From Klebsiella sp. BIGb0138 (lineage in GTDB: Bacteria > Pseudomonadota > Gammaproteobacteria > Enterobacterales > Enterobacteriaceae): DNA of 64,000 nt. Position numbers and translations under genes: made by a program. This document shows, piece by piece, positions 35,297-44,247 of the stretch. Where the stretch lies: NCBI RefSeq assembly GCF_004342285.1, contig NZ_SMCV01000014.1, positions 49,276 to 113,275 on the forward strand, in the 5' to 3' direction. Positions within the stretch are counted from its first letter, which is position 1. Every line of letters begins with the position of its first letter. The notes below the pieces were generated by a model, which saw only the letters and a program-made list of their open reading frames with translations, did no database searches and was not told the DNA's origin.

Positions 35297-36697
35297 ATGC
35301 TGAACAAAATCGCCAACCGCTGGAAAACCCATCAACAGCAGCATACGGCGCGCCCGGCCTACCTGCTGATTGCCGATATCATTGCCGATGGCATCAACAG
35401 CGGAGAGTTTCAGCCCCGCGACCGCTTGCCGCCGCTGCGCGATCTGGCGGCCCTGCTGGCGATTAACTACACCACGGCGACCCGCGGTTACGCCGAAGCC
35501 AGGCGACGCGGGCTGATCGACTCTCGTCCGGGGCTGGGGAGCTTTATCCGCGGCAAAGTACCCTCGGTACCGCTCAACGGCGGCAGCAGCTATGAGATGA
35601 CCATGAACTCGCCGATTGAGCCGGGAGAGGAGCTGGCGCAGGCGATCGCCGCAGGGGCCATTAACCTATTTACCCAGAAAAATATTCTGGCCCTGCTGCG
35701 CTACCAGGATTTTGGCGGCCTCGCGGATGATAAAGCGATGGCGAAAGTGTGGCTGGAGAAGCAACTGCCGCCGGTCAGCATCGACGAGATTCTGGTCGCG
35801 CCGGGGATCCACAGCGCGCTGGTGGGGCTGCTGACGCTGCTGTGTCGCCACGGCGGCAGCGTGTGCGTCAGCGATTTGATCTATCCCGGACTGAAAGCCA
35901 TCGCCAGCCAGCTAAATATTACGCTGCAATCCCTCCCCTGCGATGAGGACGGCCCGCTGCCGCGCGCGTTTGAACATCAGTGCCAGACCGGCAATATTCG
36001 CGCGCTCTACGTCAACCCGACGATCCAGAACCCCACCACCCTGACCCTGCCGTTACGTCGGCGCGAGGCGCTGGCGGACGTCGCGCTGCGCTACAGCATC
36101 CCGGTGATCGAGGATGAGGCGTACGCCGCGCTGGCGACGCAGCATATCGCCTCTTTCAGCGAGCTGATTCCCGAACTGACCTGGTATCTTACCGGGATGT
36201 CGAAGTGCTTCGGCCCCGGGCTGCGCACGGCGTTTGTCAAAGGACCGGGGAAACGCAATACGCAGCTGCTGGCGGGGGCGCTGCGGGCGCTGAACGTCAT
36301 GGCCAGTCCGCTGACCAACGCCCTGGCCGCGCAGTGGATTCAGGAGGGGACGGCGGATCGGGTATTGCAGTCGGTGCGCGCCGAATCGGCGATCCGCCAG
36401 AAAATAGCCGCCGACATTCTCAAGGAGTTCAGCTATCGGGCAACCCCGGAGGGCTTCCACCTCTGGCTGCAGCTCCCGCGGCATTTTAACTGGAACCCTG
36501 CGGAAATGGCGGTGCAGCTGCGCGATCTCGGGGTCAGCGCCGTCTCCAGCGCCGCCTTCTGTACCGATAACAACCCGCCGGACGCCATTCGGATTTGCCT
36601 CGGCGGCGCCTGGTCGCGGGAAGTCTGCACTGAAAATTTACATACCCTGGCCCACGTGATGCGCAACCCGCTGAACTTTGGCAGCGTGATTTTGTAG
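35297..36697 (+). CDS. MocR/PdxR-type regulator (GntR winged helix fused to aminotransferase domain)
   Basis: The ATG at 35297 follows AGGGGGAG. The 466-residue product has an N-terminal GntR winged helix (about 20-85, with DRLPPLRDLAALLAINYTTATRGYAEA). A fold-type I aminotransferase domain follows (about 120-460), with the PLP-binding lysine in GMSKCFGPGLR. MocR proteins sense an amino acid or pyridoxal phosphate. It is divergent from nitB with repeats between, so it probably controls the nit operon. The characterised pseudomonad clusters have a sigma-54 activator (nitA) in this place. Because a sigma-54 promoter is present here, another activator such as NtrC must also take part. Confidence 0.88.
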   Translation: MLNKIANRWKTHQQQHTARPAYLLIADIIADGINSGEFQPRDRLPPLRDLAALLAINYTTATRGYAEARRRGLIDSRPGLGSFIRGKVPSVPLNGGSSYEMTMNSPIEPGEELAQAIAAGAINLFTQKNILALLRYQDFGGLADDKAMAKVWLEKQLPPVSIDEILVAPGIHSALVGLLTLLCRHGGSVCVSDLIYPGLKAIASQLNITLQSLPCDEDGPLPRAFEHQCQTGNIRALYVNPTIQNPTTLTLPLRRREALADVALRYSIPVIEDEAYAALATQHIASFSELIPELTWYLTGMSKCFGPGLRTAFVKGPGKRNTQLLAGALRALNVMASPLTNALAAQWIQEGTADRVLQSVRAESAIRQKIAADILKEFSYRATPEGFHLWLQLPRHFNWNPAEMAVQLRDLGVSAVSSAAFCTDNNPPDAIRICLGGAWSREVCTENLHTLAHVMRNPLNFGSVIL

Positions 36698-36702
36698 GAA
36701 TG

Positions 36703-36722
36703 CCCCCTGCCTGAACAGGGGG
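36703..36722. terminator. Hairpin between convergent MocR and aapP genes
   Basis: CCCCCTG (36703-36709) pairs with CAGGGGG (36716-36722) around a six-base loop, directly after the MocR stop and before the aapP stop. There is no T tract on the plus side. Confidence 0.5.
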
Positions 36723-36735
36723 AACAAACGGGATC

Positions 36736-37497
36736 TTAGTGAATCACCTGCGACAGAAACGCGCGGGTACGCTCTGATTTCGGCTGAGAGAAGAACTCCT
36801 GCGGCGGGGCCTGCTCCACAATCTCCCCGCGATCCATAAAGATCACCCGGTCAGCCACCGTGCGGGCAAAGCCCATTTCATGGGTGACGCACAGCATCGT
36901 CATGCCATCTTCGGCCAGGCCGATCATGGTATCGAGCACCTCTTTCACCATCTCCGGGTCAAGGGCGGAGGTCGGCTCATCAAATAACATGATTTTGGGT
37001 TTCATGCACAGCGAACGGGCAATCGCGACGCGCTGCTGCTGACCGCCGGAGAGCTGCCCCGGAAACTTATGCGCATGTTCGGCGATGCGCACCCGCTGCA
37101 GATAGTGCATCGCCAGCTCTTCCGCCTCTTTCTTCGGCATCTTGCGCACCCAGGTCGGCGCCAGCGTACAGTTCTGCAGGACGGTCAGGTGCGGGAAAAG
37201 ATTAAAGTGTTGAAATACCATGCCGACTTCCGTGCGCACGCGCTCGATATTGCGCACATCGTCATTGAGATGAATACCATCAACCACGATACGCCCCTGC
37301 TGGTGCTCTTCGAGGTGGTTGATACAGCGAATGGTGGTCGATTTGCCCGATCCCGAAGGCCCGCAGAGCACGATACGTTCGCGCGGTTTCACCTGCAGGT
37401 TAATGTCTTTCAATACATGGAACTGTCCGTACCATTTATTCACATTTTCGAGCGAGATCATCATTGTGTCAGCAGAATGAGTCATAGATTGTGTCAT
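36736..37497 (-). CDS. aapP: General amino acid ABC transporter ATPase
   Basis: This 253-residue polar amino acid ATPase has Walker A GPSGSGKS, a Q-loop in [13 protein letters not shown], signature [15 protein letters not shown] and Walker [15 protein letters not shown]. It is the last gene of the four-gene aapJQMP (YhdWXYZ) operon, nine bases after aapM. It energises uptake of a broad range of L-amino acids. The N-terminal residues before [11 protein letters not shown] are variable, and a start a few codons later is possible. Confidence 0.93.
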   Translation of the reverse strand: MTQSMTHSADTMMISLENVNKWYGQFHVLKDINLQVKPRERIVLCGPSGSGKSTTIRCINHLEEHQQGRIVVDGIHLNDDVRNIERVRTEVGMVFQHFNLFPHLTVLQNCTLAPTWVRKMPKKEAEELAMHYLQRVRIAEHAHKFPGQLSGGQQQRVAIARSLCMKPKIMLFDEPTSALDPEMVKEVLDTMIGLAEDGMTMLCVTHEMGFARTVADRVIFMDRGEIVEQAPPQEFFSQPKSERTRAFLSQVIH

Positions 37498-37505
37498 GTA
37501 AAACC

Positions 37506-38612
37506 TCAGTGCGATTTACGCCCGGTGTGAAAACGCTTTTCCAGATGCTGGCTAAAGCGCGACATGCTAAAACAGAAAATCCAGTAGACGAGCGCGGCAA
37601 AAACATAGCCCTCGGTCGACATACCGAGCCATGTAGGGTCAACCGTGGCCTGCTGTACGCTACTGAAAAGATCGAACAGGCCGATGATGATCACCAGACT
37701 GGTATCTTTAAACAAAGCGATGATGGTGTTAACCAGGCCGGGGATAGTGACCTTGAGCGCCTGGGGCAGAATGACCAGAATCTGCGTTTTCCAGTAACCC
37801 AGCGCCAGCGATTCCGCCGCTTCATACTGCCCTTTGGGCAGTGCCTGTAGGCCGCCGCGCACCACCTCCGCAATATAGGCCGACTGGAACAGAATGACCC
37901 CGACCAGGGCGCGCACCAGCTTATCGATGGTGGTCCCCTCGGCCATAAACAGCGGCAGCATCACCGATGACATAAACAGCACGGTAATCAGCGGCACCCC
38001 GCGCCAGAATTCGATAAAAATCACCGACAGGGTACGTACCACCGGCATCTTTGAACGCCGTCCCAACGCCAGTAAAATCCCCAACGGCATAGCCCCGGCA
38101 ATCCCTACCGACGCGATGATCAGCGTCAGCGTCAGGCCCCCCCACTGGCGGGTTTCTACGCGCTCAAGGCCGAAATAGCCGCCGTACATCAGCAGCCAGA
38201 CGATGATGGGATAGGCCACTATCCAGCAGGTGATGTAACGGCCGCGGCGCGGCATCGATTTGATAAACATCGGGATGATGGAGAGCAGCCCAATCACCAG
38301 CGCCAGGTTGATGCGCCAGCGCAGTTCATGCGGATAGAGGCCATACATAAACTGACCAAAGCGCGCATGGATAAACACCCAGCAGGCGCCTTCTTTAGTG
38401 CAATCGGCGCGGGTTGTCCCCACCCAGTTCGCCTGGAAGAGCAGCCAGTTCAGCGCCGGAGGAATTACGTTGCAGATAATCCACAGGCACAGCAGCGTCA
38501 GCAGGGTATTAAACCAGCTGGAGAACAGGTTCTTACGTGCCCAGGCCCAGGCTTTACCGAACGGATTCGTCGGCACAGGCGGTGTTTCATGTGTAGTCAC
38601 AGACATAGTCAT
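37506..38612 (-). CDS. aapM: General amino acid ABC transporter permease
   Basis: This 368-residue permease has an N-terminal cytoplasmic segment, several helices ([21 protein letters not shown] and others) and the HisM-type core. The EAA loop contains [25 protein letters not shown]. Permeases of the Aap family are longer than the usual 220-240-residue HisM/GlnP proteins because of an extra N-terminal membrane region, and this one fits. It pairs with AapQ and lies ten bases after its stop. Confidence 0.93.
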   Translation of the reverse strand: MTMSVTTHETPPVPTNPFGKAWAWARKNLFSSWFNTLLTLLCLWIICNVIPPALNWLLFQANWVGTTRADCTKEGACWVFIHARFGQFMYGLYPHELRWRINLALVIGLLSIIPMFIKSMPRRGRYITCWIVAYPIIVWLLMYGGYFGLERVETRQWGGLTLTLIIASVGIAGAMPLGILLALGRRSKMPVVRTLSVIFIEFWRGVPLITVLFMSSVMLPLFMAEGTTIDKLVRALVGVILFQSAYIAEVVRGGLQALPKGQYEAAESLALGYWKTQILVILPQALKVTIPGLVNTIIALFKDTSLVIIIGLFDLFSSVQQATVDPTWLGMSTEGYVFAALVYWIFCFSMSRFSQHLEKRFHTGRKSH

Positions 38613-38621
38613 CCCGTTCTC

Positions 38622-39800
38622 TTAACGCTCAACCAGCGCGATTTTGCGGTTGTAGAGGTTCATCAGCAGCGAAATAATCAGACTGATGCTCAGATAGACC
38701 GCCATCGTGATGGCAATGGTCTCAATCGCCTGCCCCGTCTGATTCAACACCGTACCGGCAAACAGCGACACCATATCCGGGTAGCCGATTGCCGCCGCCA
38801 GCGAAGAGTTTTTCACGATGTTGAGGTACTGGCTGGTCAGCGGTGGAACGATCACCCGCATCGCCTGCGGGATGATCACCTGGCGCATGGTGACCGGATT
38901 CGGCAACCCCAGCGAACGGGCGGCTTCATTCTGCCCGGACGGCACCGACTGGATACCGGAGCGAATCACTTCGGCAATAAACGACGATGTGTAGATCGAC
39001 AGGGCCAGCGTCAAAGAAGCCAGTTCCGGGATCATGACGAACCCACCGCGGAAGTTAAACCCACGGAGCTGCGGGAGATCCCAGTGGGTGGCGACCCCAA
39101 ACAGCAGATGGGCGATCAGCGGGAAGACGACGATCATCGCCACGGCGAACGGCCAGGTGCGGCGCAGGCGGCCGGTCTTGAGCTGATGTTTACGGTTAAA
39201 CCTGAACAACGCGACGCTACCGGCGATCGCCAGCGCCAGGGCGATGACAAAGGGCCAGGTGCCCGGCGCCGAGGTCGGCCATGGAAGGTACAGGCCACGG
39301 TTGCTCACAAAGACCAGATCGAATGCATTCAGCGCCTGGCGCGGGCCGGGCAGATTACGCAGCACCGCGAAATACCAGAAGAAGATCTGCAACAACGGCG
39401 GAATATTGCGGAACGTTTCGATGTAAATAGTCGATAGCCTGCGCAGCAGCCAGTTATCCGACAGACGCGCGAGGCCGATAAAGAACCCGAGAACGGAGGC
39501 GAAAACGATACAGAGCGCGGAAACCAGCAGGGTATTGGTCAACCCCACCATAAACACGCGCGCGTAGGTATCACCTTCAGTGTAATCAATCAGATGCTGG
39601 ACGATGCCGAAGCCGGCGCTACGTTCCAGAAAAGCAAAACCGGAGGTAATGCCGCGATTGGCCAGGTTGATCACCGTGTTGTGGATGAGATACCCCACAA
39701 CGGCAACCACGGCCACAATGGCGACTATCTGGTAAAACCAGGCGCGAACCGTAGGATTACCGATCGAAAAATCCCTTTTTACGGTTGGGCGTTGAGACAT
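38622..39800 (-). CDS. aapQ: General amino acid ABC transporter permease
   Basis: This 392-residue permease shows the Aap-type extended N-terminus (AWFYQIVAIVAVVAVVGYLIHNTVINLANRGI, positions 20-51) and the family core with the loop NEAARSLGLPNPVTMRQVIIPQAMR. It forms the heteromeric channel with AapM. The gap to aapJ contains a hairpin (39829-39851). Confidence 0.93.
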   Translation of the reverse strand: MSQRPTVKRDFSIGNPTVRAWFYQIVAIVAVVAVVGYLIHNTVINLANRGITSGFAFLERSAGFGIVQHLIDYTEGDTYARVFMVGLTNTLLVSALCIVFASVLGFFIGLARLSDNWLLRRLSTIYIETFRNIPPLLQIFFWYFAVLRNLPGPRQALNAFDLVFVSNRGLYLPWPTSAPGTWPFVIALALAIAGSVALFRFNRKHQLKTGRLRRTWPFAVAMIVVFPLIAHLLFGVATHWDLPQLRGFNFRGGFVMIPELASLTLALSIYTSSFIAEVIRSGIQSVPSGQNEAARSLGLPNPVTMRQVIIPQAMRVIVPPLTSQYLNIVKNSSLAAAIGYPDMVSLFAGTVLNQTGQAIETIAITMAVYLSISLIISLLMNLYNRKIALVER

Positions 39801-39828
39801 GTTGAAACCTCAGTGAAAAAAACGCATT

Positions 39829-39851
39829 GGGCACCGCAGGGCGCAGTGCCC
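39829..39851 (-). other. Intercistronic hairpin between aapJ and aapQ
   Basis: GGGCAC (39829-39834) and GTGCCC (39846-39851) with an inner CGC/GCG pair form a hairpin just after the binding-protein gene. Such hairpins often raise the amount of binding-protein mRNA relative to the permease genes. Confidence 0.45.
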
Positions 39852-39866
39852 GACTGGAAGGCAGAA

Positions 39867-40892
39867 TTAACGTACCGGCGGGGCGTACTGAATTCCGCCC
39901 TGGTTCCAGAGTGCATTCAGGCCACGCGAAATTTTCAGCTCGCTGTCTTTACCGACGTTGCGGTCAAAGCTTTCCTGGTAGTTACCGACCTGTTTAATAA
40001 TGTTGAACGCCCATTTGTTGTCGAGCTTCAGATCTTTGCCAAAGTCGCCTTCAGCTCCCAGCAGGTGAGCGATGTCCGGGTTGGACGGTTTTGCCGCCAT
40101 CTGATCGACGTTTTTCGAGTTGATCCCCATTTCTTCCGCGTTCAGCATGGCGTACAGCGACCATTTGACGATGGTGAACCAGTCGTCATCCCCGCGGCGA
40201 ACCACCGGGCCCAGCGGCTCTTTGGAAATCACTTCCGGCAACACAATGAACTCGTCCGGTTTGCCCAGCTTAATACGCAGCGCATACAGCTGAGACTGGT
40301 CGGACGCCAGAGTATCGCAGCGGCCGCTGTCGAGGGCTTTGGCGGATTCGTCAGAGCGGTCGAAGGTCACCGGCGTGTATTGCATGTTGTTGGCTTTGAA
40401 GTAATCCGCGACGTTCAGCTCGGTATCAGTACCGGCCTGGATACAGACGGTGGCGCCATCCAGCTCTTTCGCGCTTTTGAGACCGGCCTTTTGATGGGTC
40501 AGAAAGCCGATGCCGTCATAATAGTTCACGCCGGCGAACAGGAAGCCCATGCCGCCATCGCGCGAAGAGGTCCAGGTGGTGTTGCGGGACAGAATGTCCA
40601 CTTCGCCGGATTGCAGGGCGGTAAAACGCTCTTTTGCCGTCAGCGGGGTATATTTCACCTTGCTGGCATCACCAAACACCGCAGCCGCCGTCGCGCGGCA
40701 GACATCCACATCAATACCGGTGAATTTGCCGCCGGCATCGGCATAAGAGAAGCCCGGCAGACCATCGCTGATCCCGCACTGAACAAACCCTTTCTTCTTA
40801 ATTGCATCCAACGTGGCGCCCGCGTGCGCTTGCTGCGCGACAGCAAGCAGAGAAGCTGCTGCGAATAAAGTGGAGAACATCATCTTTTTCAT
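39867..40892 (-). CDS. aapJ: General amino acid periplasmic binding protein
   Basis: This 341-residue precursor has a signal peptide (MKKMMFSTLFAAASLLAVAQQAHA) and a mature part beginning GATLDAIKKKGFVQCGISDGLPGFS, the classical start of AapJ/YhdW. The SBP_bac_3 domain includes GIDVDVCRATAAAVFGD and the arginine-containing LSRNTTWTSSRD. It binds L-amino acids of several classes. It is the first gene of the operon and lies downstream of a consensus sigma-54 promoter, so nitrogen limitation should induce it. Confidence 0.94.
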   Translation of the reverse strand: MKKMMFSTLFAAASLLAVAQQAHAGATLDAIKKKGFVQCGISDGLPGFSYADAGGKFTGIDVDVCRATAAAVFGDASKVKYTPLTAKERFTALQSGEVDILSRNTTWTSSRDGGMGFLFAGVNYYDGIGFLTHQKAGLKSAKELDGATVCIQAGTDTELNVADYFKANNMQYTPVTFDRSDESAKALDSGRCDTLASDQSQLYALRIKLGKPDEFIVLPEVISKEPLGPVVRRGDDDWFTIVKWSLYAMLNAEEMGINSKNVDQMAAKPSNPDIAHLLGAEGDFGKDLKLDNKWAFNIIKQVGNYQESFDRNVGKDSELKISRGLNALWNQGGIQYAPPVR

Positions 40893-41447
40893 AAAGCATC
40901 CTGTATGGATAAATCGTGTGGTTATGTGGTTGCATTGCGCGCTTTAAGTGCGCTTTTTCTGTGTGCGGCAGTCAGCCACTGATGAATAAGCAATTCTGGT
41001 GCCAGATTCCCTGACTCACTGAAATCATTGGTAATAACTATTTATAATCTTACGCATCCTGAAAACCACGATGACGGCGGAATACCAAAAGGGAGCAATA
41101 CGGCGTCACGCCGATCACAAACGGTGCAACCTTTCACGACGGGAAGGCATGGAGAGAGCGCGGGCCACTGACCCCGCAGATCGGGTCATGCGCAGGTAAG
41201 TGAGGGGGTGAACGAATGCAGACAACGCACATGCGGCCTGGAGTATGACGGGCATACGGTACATCGCGCGCCATCGTTTTGCAGACTAAAGTCAGGGGGC
41301 ATAAACGCTCCTTTCAGATGAGCGAATACGAGTGGGTTCCTTTATTCCCCGTGGAAGACGCCGGCTTCGTCATACTGACTCCGTCCCTTCATAACATTGA
41401 TGGGGCCTCTCGCGGGCCATATCTTCGCGTCCGGCGAATTTCACCGC
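40893..41447. other. Control region upstream of aapJ
   Basis: This 555-base region contains the sigma-54 promoter at 40989-41004. The rest shows no convincing gene, RNA or repeat. NtrC enhancer sites are expected within it but no good TGCACY-N5-GGTGCA match was recognised. Confidence 0.5.
40989..41004 (-). promoter_or_regulatory. Sigma-54 promoter of aapJQMP
   Basis: The minus strand reads TGGCACCAGAATTGCT, matching the -24 TGGCAC and -12 TTGCT elements with correct spacing. The start point would be near 40977, about 85 bases before the aapJ ATG. Confidence 0.82.
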
Positions 41448-41951
41448 TTAGCCGATGATGTCCCGCAGCTGACCACACCAGATTTTTATGCGTTCATCCG
41501 TCAGTTCGGCCTGGTTAACTTCGTCAACGGGCAAGCCCACGAAGCGGTTTCCTGCAATGGAGAGCCGGGTATTGCAGTGATAGCCTTCCGTTGGCCAGTC
41601 GCCGATAGCCACCCCGCCCTGCCGCACAACTTTGTCATGCAACAGCCCCATCGCGTCCACAAACCATTCCGAATACCCCATCTGATCACCGAGGCCAAAA
41701 AAAGCGCACAGCTTGTGGGTAAAATCAGCGCGGTCAATATCGTCCCAGACGTTTTGCCAGGATGCCTGCACCTCACCATAGTCCCAGGTTGGAATACCAA
41801 AGATAATGAAATCAAAATCCAGTAGCTCACTGACGCTGCCTTCCTCAATATCAATCAGCTCAGCGGTTTCAAACCCTGGCTGGGCAGCAATTTTGTCGGC
41901 AACCCGCTCGGTGTAACGTGTCGTGCTGCCATAAACAATAGCGATTCTCAT
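41448..41951 (-). CDS. Flavodoxin (FldB-like)
   Basis: This 167-residue protein has the FMN phosphate loop YGSTTRYTERVADKI (about 8-22), the FMN-stacking segment GIPTWDYGEVQASWQN (about 53-68) and FFGLGDQMGYSEWFVDAMG (about 85-103). It is a low-potential one-electron carrier of the long-chain flavodoxin class. It is the last gene of a leftward operon. The 57-base gap separates it from a fumarate-reductase-like flavoprotein, for which it may be the electron donor or acceptor. A general housekeeping FldB role is the alternative. Confidence 0.9.
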   Translation of the reverse strand: MRIAIVYGSTTRYTERVADKIAAQPGFETAELIDIEEGSVSELLDFDFIIFGIPTWDYGEVQASWQNVWDDIDRADFTHKLCAFFGLGDQMGYSEWFVDAMGLLHDKVVRQGGVAIGDWPTEGYHCNTRLSIAGNRFVGLPVDEVNQAELTDERIKIWCGQLRDIIG

Positions 41952-42008
41952 AGTCCGGTCCTGCGCGCTGGAGAAGCCCTCAACATCGAAGGGGGTTGAG
42001 GGCCAGAA

Positions 42009-44084
42009 TTACGCCCGGCCAAAAATTTTTCCGGTCAGGAAATCCGGCCAGTTTCTCTCAAAGTAGGTGTTGCTCATATCCGGCATTGCCCTGAGTGGCG
42101 TCTTCTCAACCACGAAGCGGTCGCCCTGGTAGCGAATCGTGAACTTGTAATTTTTATCCTCATCTCGTTCCGGGCGAAAACGCCACTCTTCGCAAATGCC
42201 AGAGCGAATCTTCGGTACGCACTCGCCCTCAGGATCCAGAATGATGCGCGCGCCGCGGCTACCGCCGCCATTACGAACGTATTGTTCCAGCATGGTCAGT
42301 ACCGCCGCAGAGGCCAGCGACAGATGTCGCCACATGAACAGTTCGCCCACCTCAGCGACATGGCCAATCGCAAGCCCGCCGGCATAGACGCGGTCTTTCA
42401 GCCTATCGGCCTGTTCACGCGCGCCGGAAATCTCACCGGCAGAACACAGAAACCCGGCGTAGTCCGACATGCGCGACTGGATCTGATCGCGAATCTCGCG
42501 CAGCGTCATGCCATTATGATTGCCGAGCGCGTCCCGAATCACCCTGTTAACCTGAGCCAGCACGGGAGCGGCAAGCGAGGGCAGGTCGTCTGCCGAACCG
42601 CGCTTTCCAGCGCCAGCGATATACTGCGCCGCGCGCACGCCAAAAACCTGCCCCGCGTTGAGCGCGGCGCCTCCCGGTCGGGTCACGCCATGAGTCCCGG
42701 AAACTTCGCCGATGGCGTGGCAGCCAGGTAGCGAAGTCTGCCCCCAGATATCCACGTCAATACCGCCATTCATATGCTGGTTATTCATGGCGAACTGCAG
42801 CGGGGTGGTTTCCAGGTCATTGCCGTGCATCTGGTACAAAGAAATAGAAAGAGGATTCATCTGACGCAGACGATCGACAGGCCGTTCCGCCAACGCATTA
42901 TTGTTTTCCAGATAGGCGCGCACGTCGTCATCCAGCCTGTCGAGGCTGAAGGGCCGGTCGCCCGGTACCGGCTGCGGATTACGCAGAAAATCCATAAATA
43001 CTTTACGCCCCCGCGTTTGCTCTTTGGCAATCGCCATATCGACCAGGCTTGAGCCAAAGTCCAGGGTGCGCGTAGCGTGGAATGGCCACTGATATCCCTT
43101 CCGGAAAACGTTGGACGCCAGCTCCTGCGTGGTCCGGTAGTAGTCCGCCAGAAAGTTGAACTCTGCGCCTGCGCCATCAACGGAGTAGATATAAGGCATG
43201 ACCTGAACATACGTGCCGGACAGATTCCAGGGAAAAGCCGTGCGCGGCGTACCGATCCCAAATTGGCTTTCAATGATGTTAACCAGCGCCAGCCCTTCCT
43301 CCAGAGCCAGTCCCAGCGAGCCAAAGCATTTTTTGGGGTATACGCTGTCGCGATACATCTCTCCTGGCCCCCCGGTCGCCAGCACCACGTTTGGCGCCAG
43401 GATGACGCCAAGCCCGTTGGCGTTCCTGCTTCGTCCGCCTGTTGCAACCACCATACCAGCGCAACGCTCCGTACCCGTCTCATCATTCTGACGTAGCAGG
43501 CGCAGCGCCGTGGCGCCGCTCAGCAACGGAATGCCAAGCTGCAGCACTTCCTGCAGCAGCACCTTGACCATCAGGCGCGAAGTGCGTGGCCCGCACGACG
43601 TCGCCCTGCCCGCGTCGTCATGATCTGTCTTGTAGCGAAGGATGGCCCCCAGGCGGTCCTCAGGCAATTCCAGCCCGAGATACTGCAATCCGGCCAGGGT
43701 ATGAATAGATCCGACGGCTTCAACATAGGCTGTGTCAGCATCCATTCCGCCTCCGCTGCCTAACGCCTCGGCAAGTCGCAGGAAATTATCGCCCTTGCCA
43801 GAGGTCGCAGCGGTAAACAGTGTCTGCTTGTCTGAACCGGAACAGGCTGACGTGCCCATATACAGCCCGGCGGTGGCGATAAGTACGTTCAGACCACGGC
43901 GTTTCAGCTCAACGGCGGCACGCAGCCCGGCCGCACCGGAACCTACCACCACGGCATCGGCGCGATAAACGGGATACTCCTCACCGTCCTGTTGCACAAC
44001 GTCAGCGACTTCCGCCGTCCGGAATCCTTTCGGGAAGGAAACCTGCGTCAGTTCGCTAAGGATTTGCCGATCAATAAAACTCAT
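42009..44084 (-). CDS. FrdA/SdhA/AprA-like FAD flavoprotein
   Basis: This 691-residue flavoprotein has an N-terminal extension of about 35 residues before the FAD motif ADAVVVGSGAAGLRAAVELKR. Further motifs are NVVLATGGPGEMYRDS and the family signature GEVSGTHGVTRPGGAALNAGQVFG. The C-terminal part (from about 550) is a helical capping domain. Signature histidine/arginine residues of fumarate reductases are partly different (THGVTRPGGAAL in place of HGANRLGG), so the substrate is not simply fumarate. The neighbouring hydratase, CoA-transferase and flavodoxin genes suggest oxidation or reduction of a carbon-carbon double bond in an organic acid. Confidence 0.8.
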   Translation of the reverse strand: MSFIDRQILSELTQVSFPKGFRTAEVADVVQQDGEEYPVYRADAVVVGSGAAGLRAAVELKRRGLNVLIATAGLYMGTSACSGSDKQTLFTAATSGKGDNFLRLAEALGSGGGMDADTAYVEAVGSIHTLAGLQYLGLELPEDRLGAILRYKTDHDDAGRATSCGPRTSRLMVKVLLQEVLQLGIPLLSGATALRLLRQNDETGTERCAGMVVATGGRSRNANGLGVILAPNVVLATGGPGEMYRDSVYPKKCFGSLGLALEEGLALVNIIESQFGIGTPRTAFPWNLSGTYVQVMPYIYSVDGAGAEFNFLADYYRTTQELASNVFRKGYQWPFHATRTLDFGSSLVDMAIAKEQTRGRKVFMDFLRNPQPVPGDRPFSLDRLDDDVRAYLENNNALAERPVDRLRQMNPLSISLYQMHGNDLETTPLQFAMNNQHMNGGIDVDIWGQTSLPGCHAIGEVSGTHGVTRPGGAALNAGQVFGVRAAQYIAGAGKRGSADDLPSLAAPVLAQVNRVIRDALGNHNGMTLREIRDQIQSRMSDYAGFLCSAGEISGAREQADRLKDRVYAGGLAIGHVAEVGELFMWRHLSLASAAVLTMLEQYVRNGGGSRGARIILDPEGECVPKIRSGICEEWRFRPERDEDKNYKFTIRYQGDRFVVEKTPLRAMPDMSNTYFERNWPDFLTGKIFGRA

Positions 44085-44247
44085 TTTCTACTCCATCGCT
44101 GGTCTTTATCGAAATTCTGCAGGGGGCGCGGGACGGTCGTACGACAGTAGCAAGGATGGGCAGATGCAGGAACGCACGCTATAACGGCCACCGATTGCTC
44201 CTGCATAAACCTCTCCGGCAGAGAGCCGGGGGAGGTTTAACGCCCGG

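Noticed and set aside
34931..36697. CRISPR-like repeats
   Set aside because: The repeated ATGCAATCAATG units are only 12 bases, irregularly spaced and without spacers; they look like operator sites.
38328..39437. 369-codon plus-strand frame opposite aapM/aapQ
   Set aside because: Antisense shadow of the permease genes; Arg/Gln/His-rich with no recognisable fold.
37061..41447. tRNA or small RNA genes in the gap upstream of aapJ
   Set aside because: No cloverleaf pattern or CCA end could be traced in 40893-41447. The GC-rich ends noticed are not part of paired arms.
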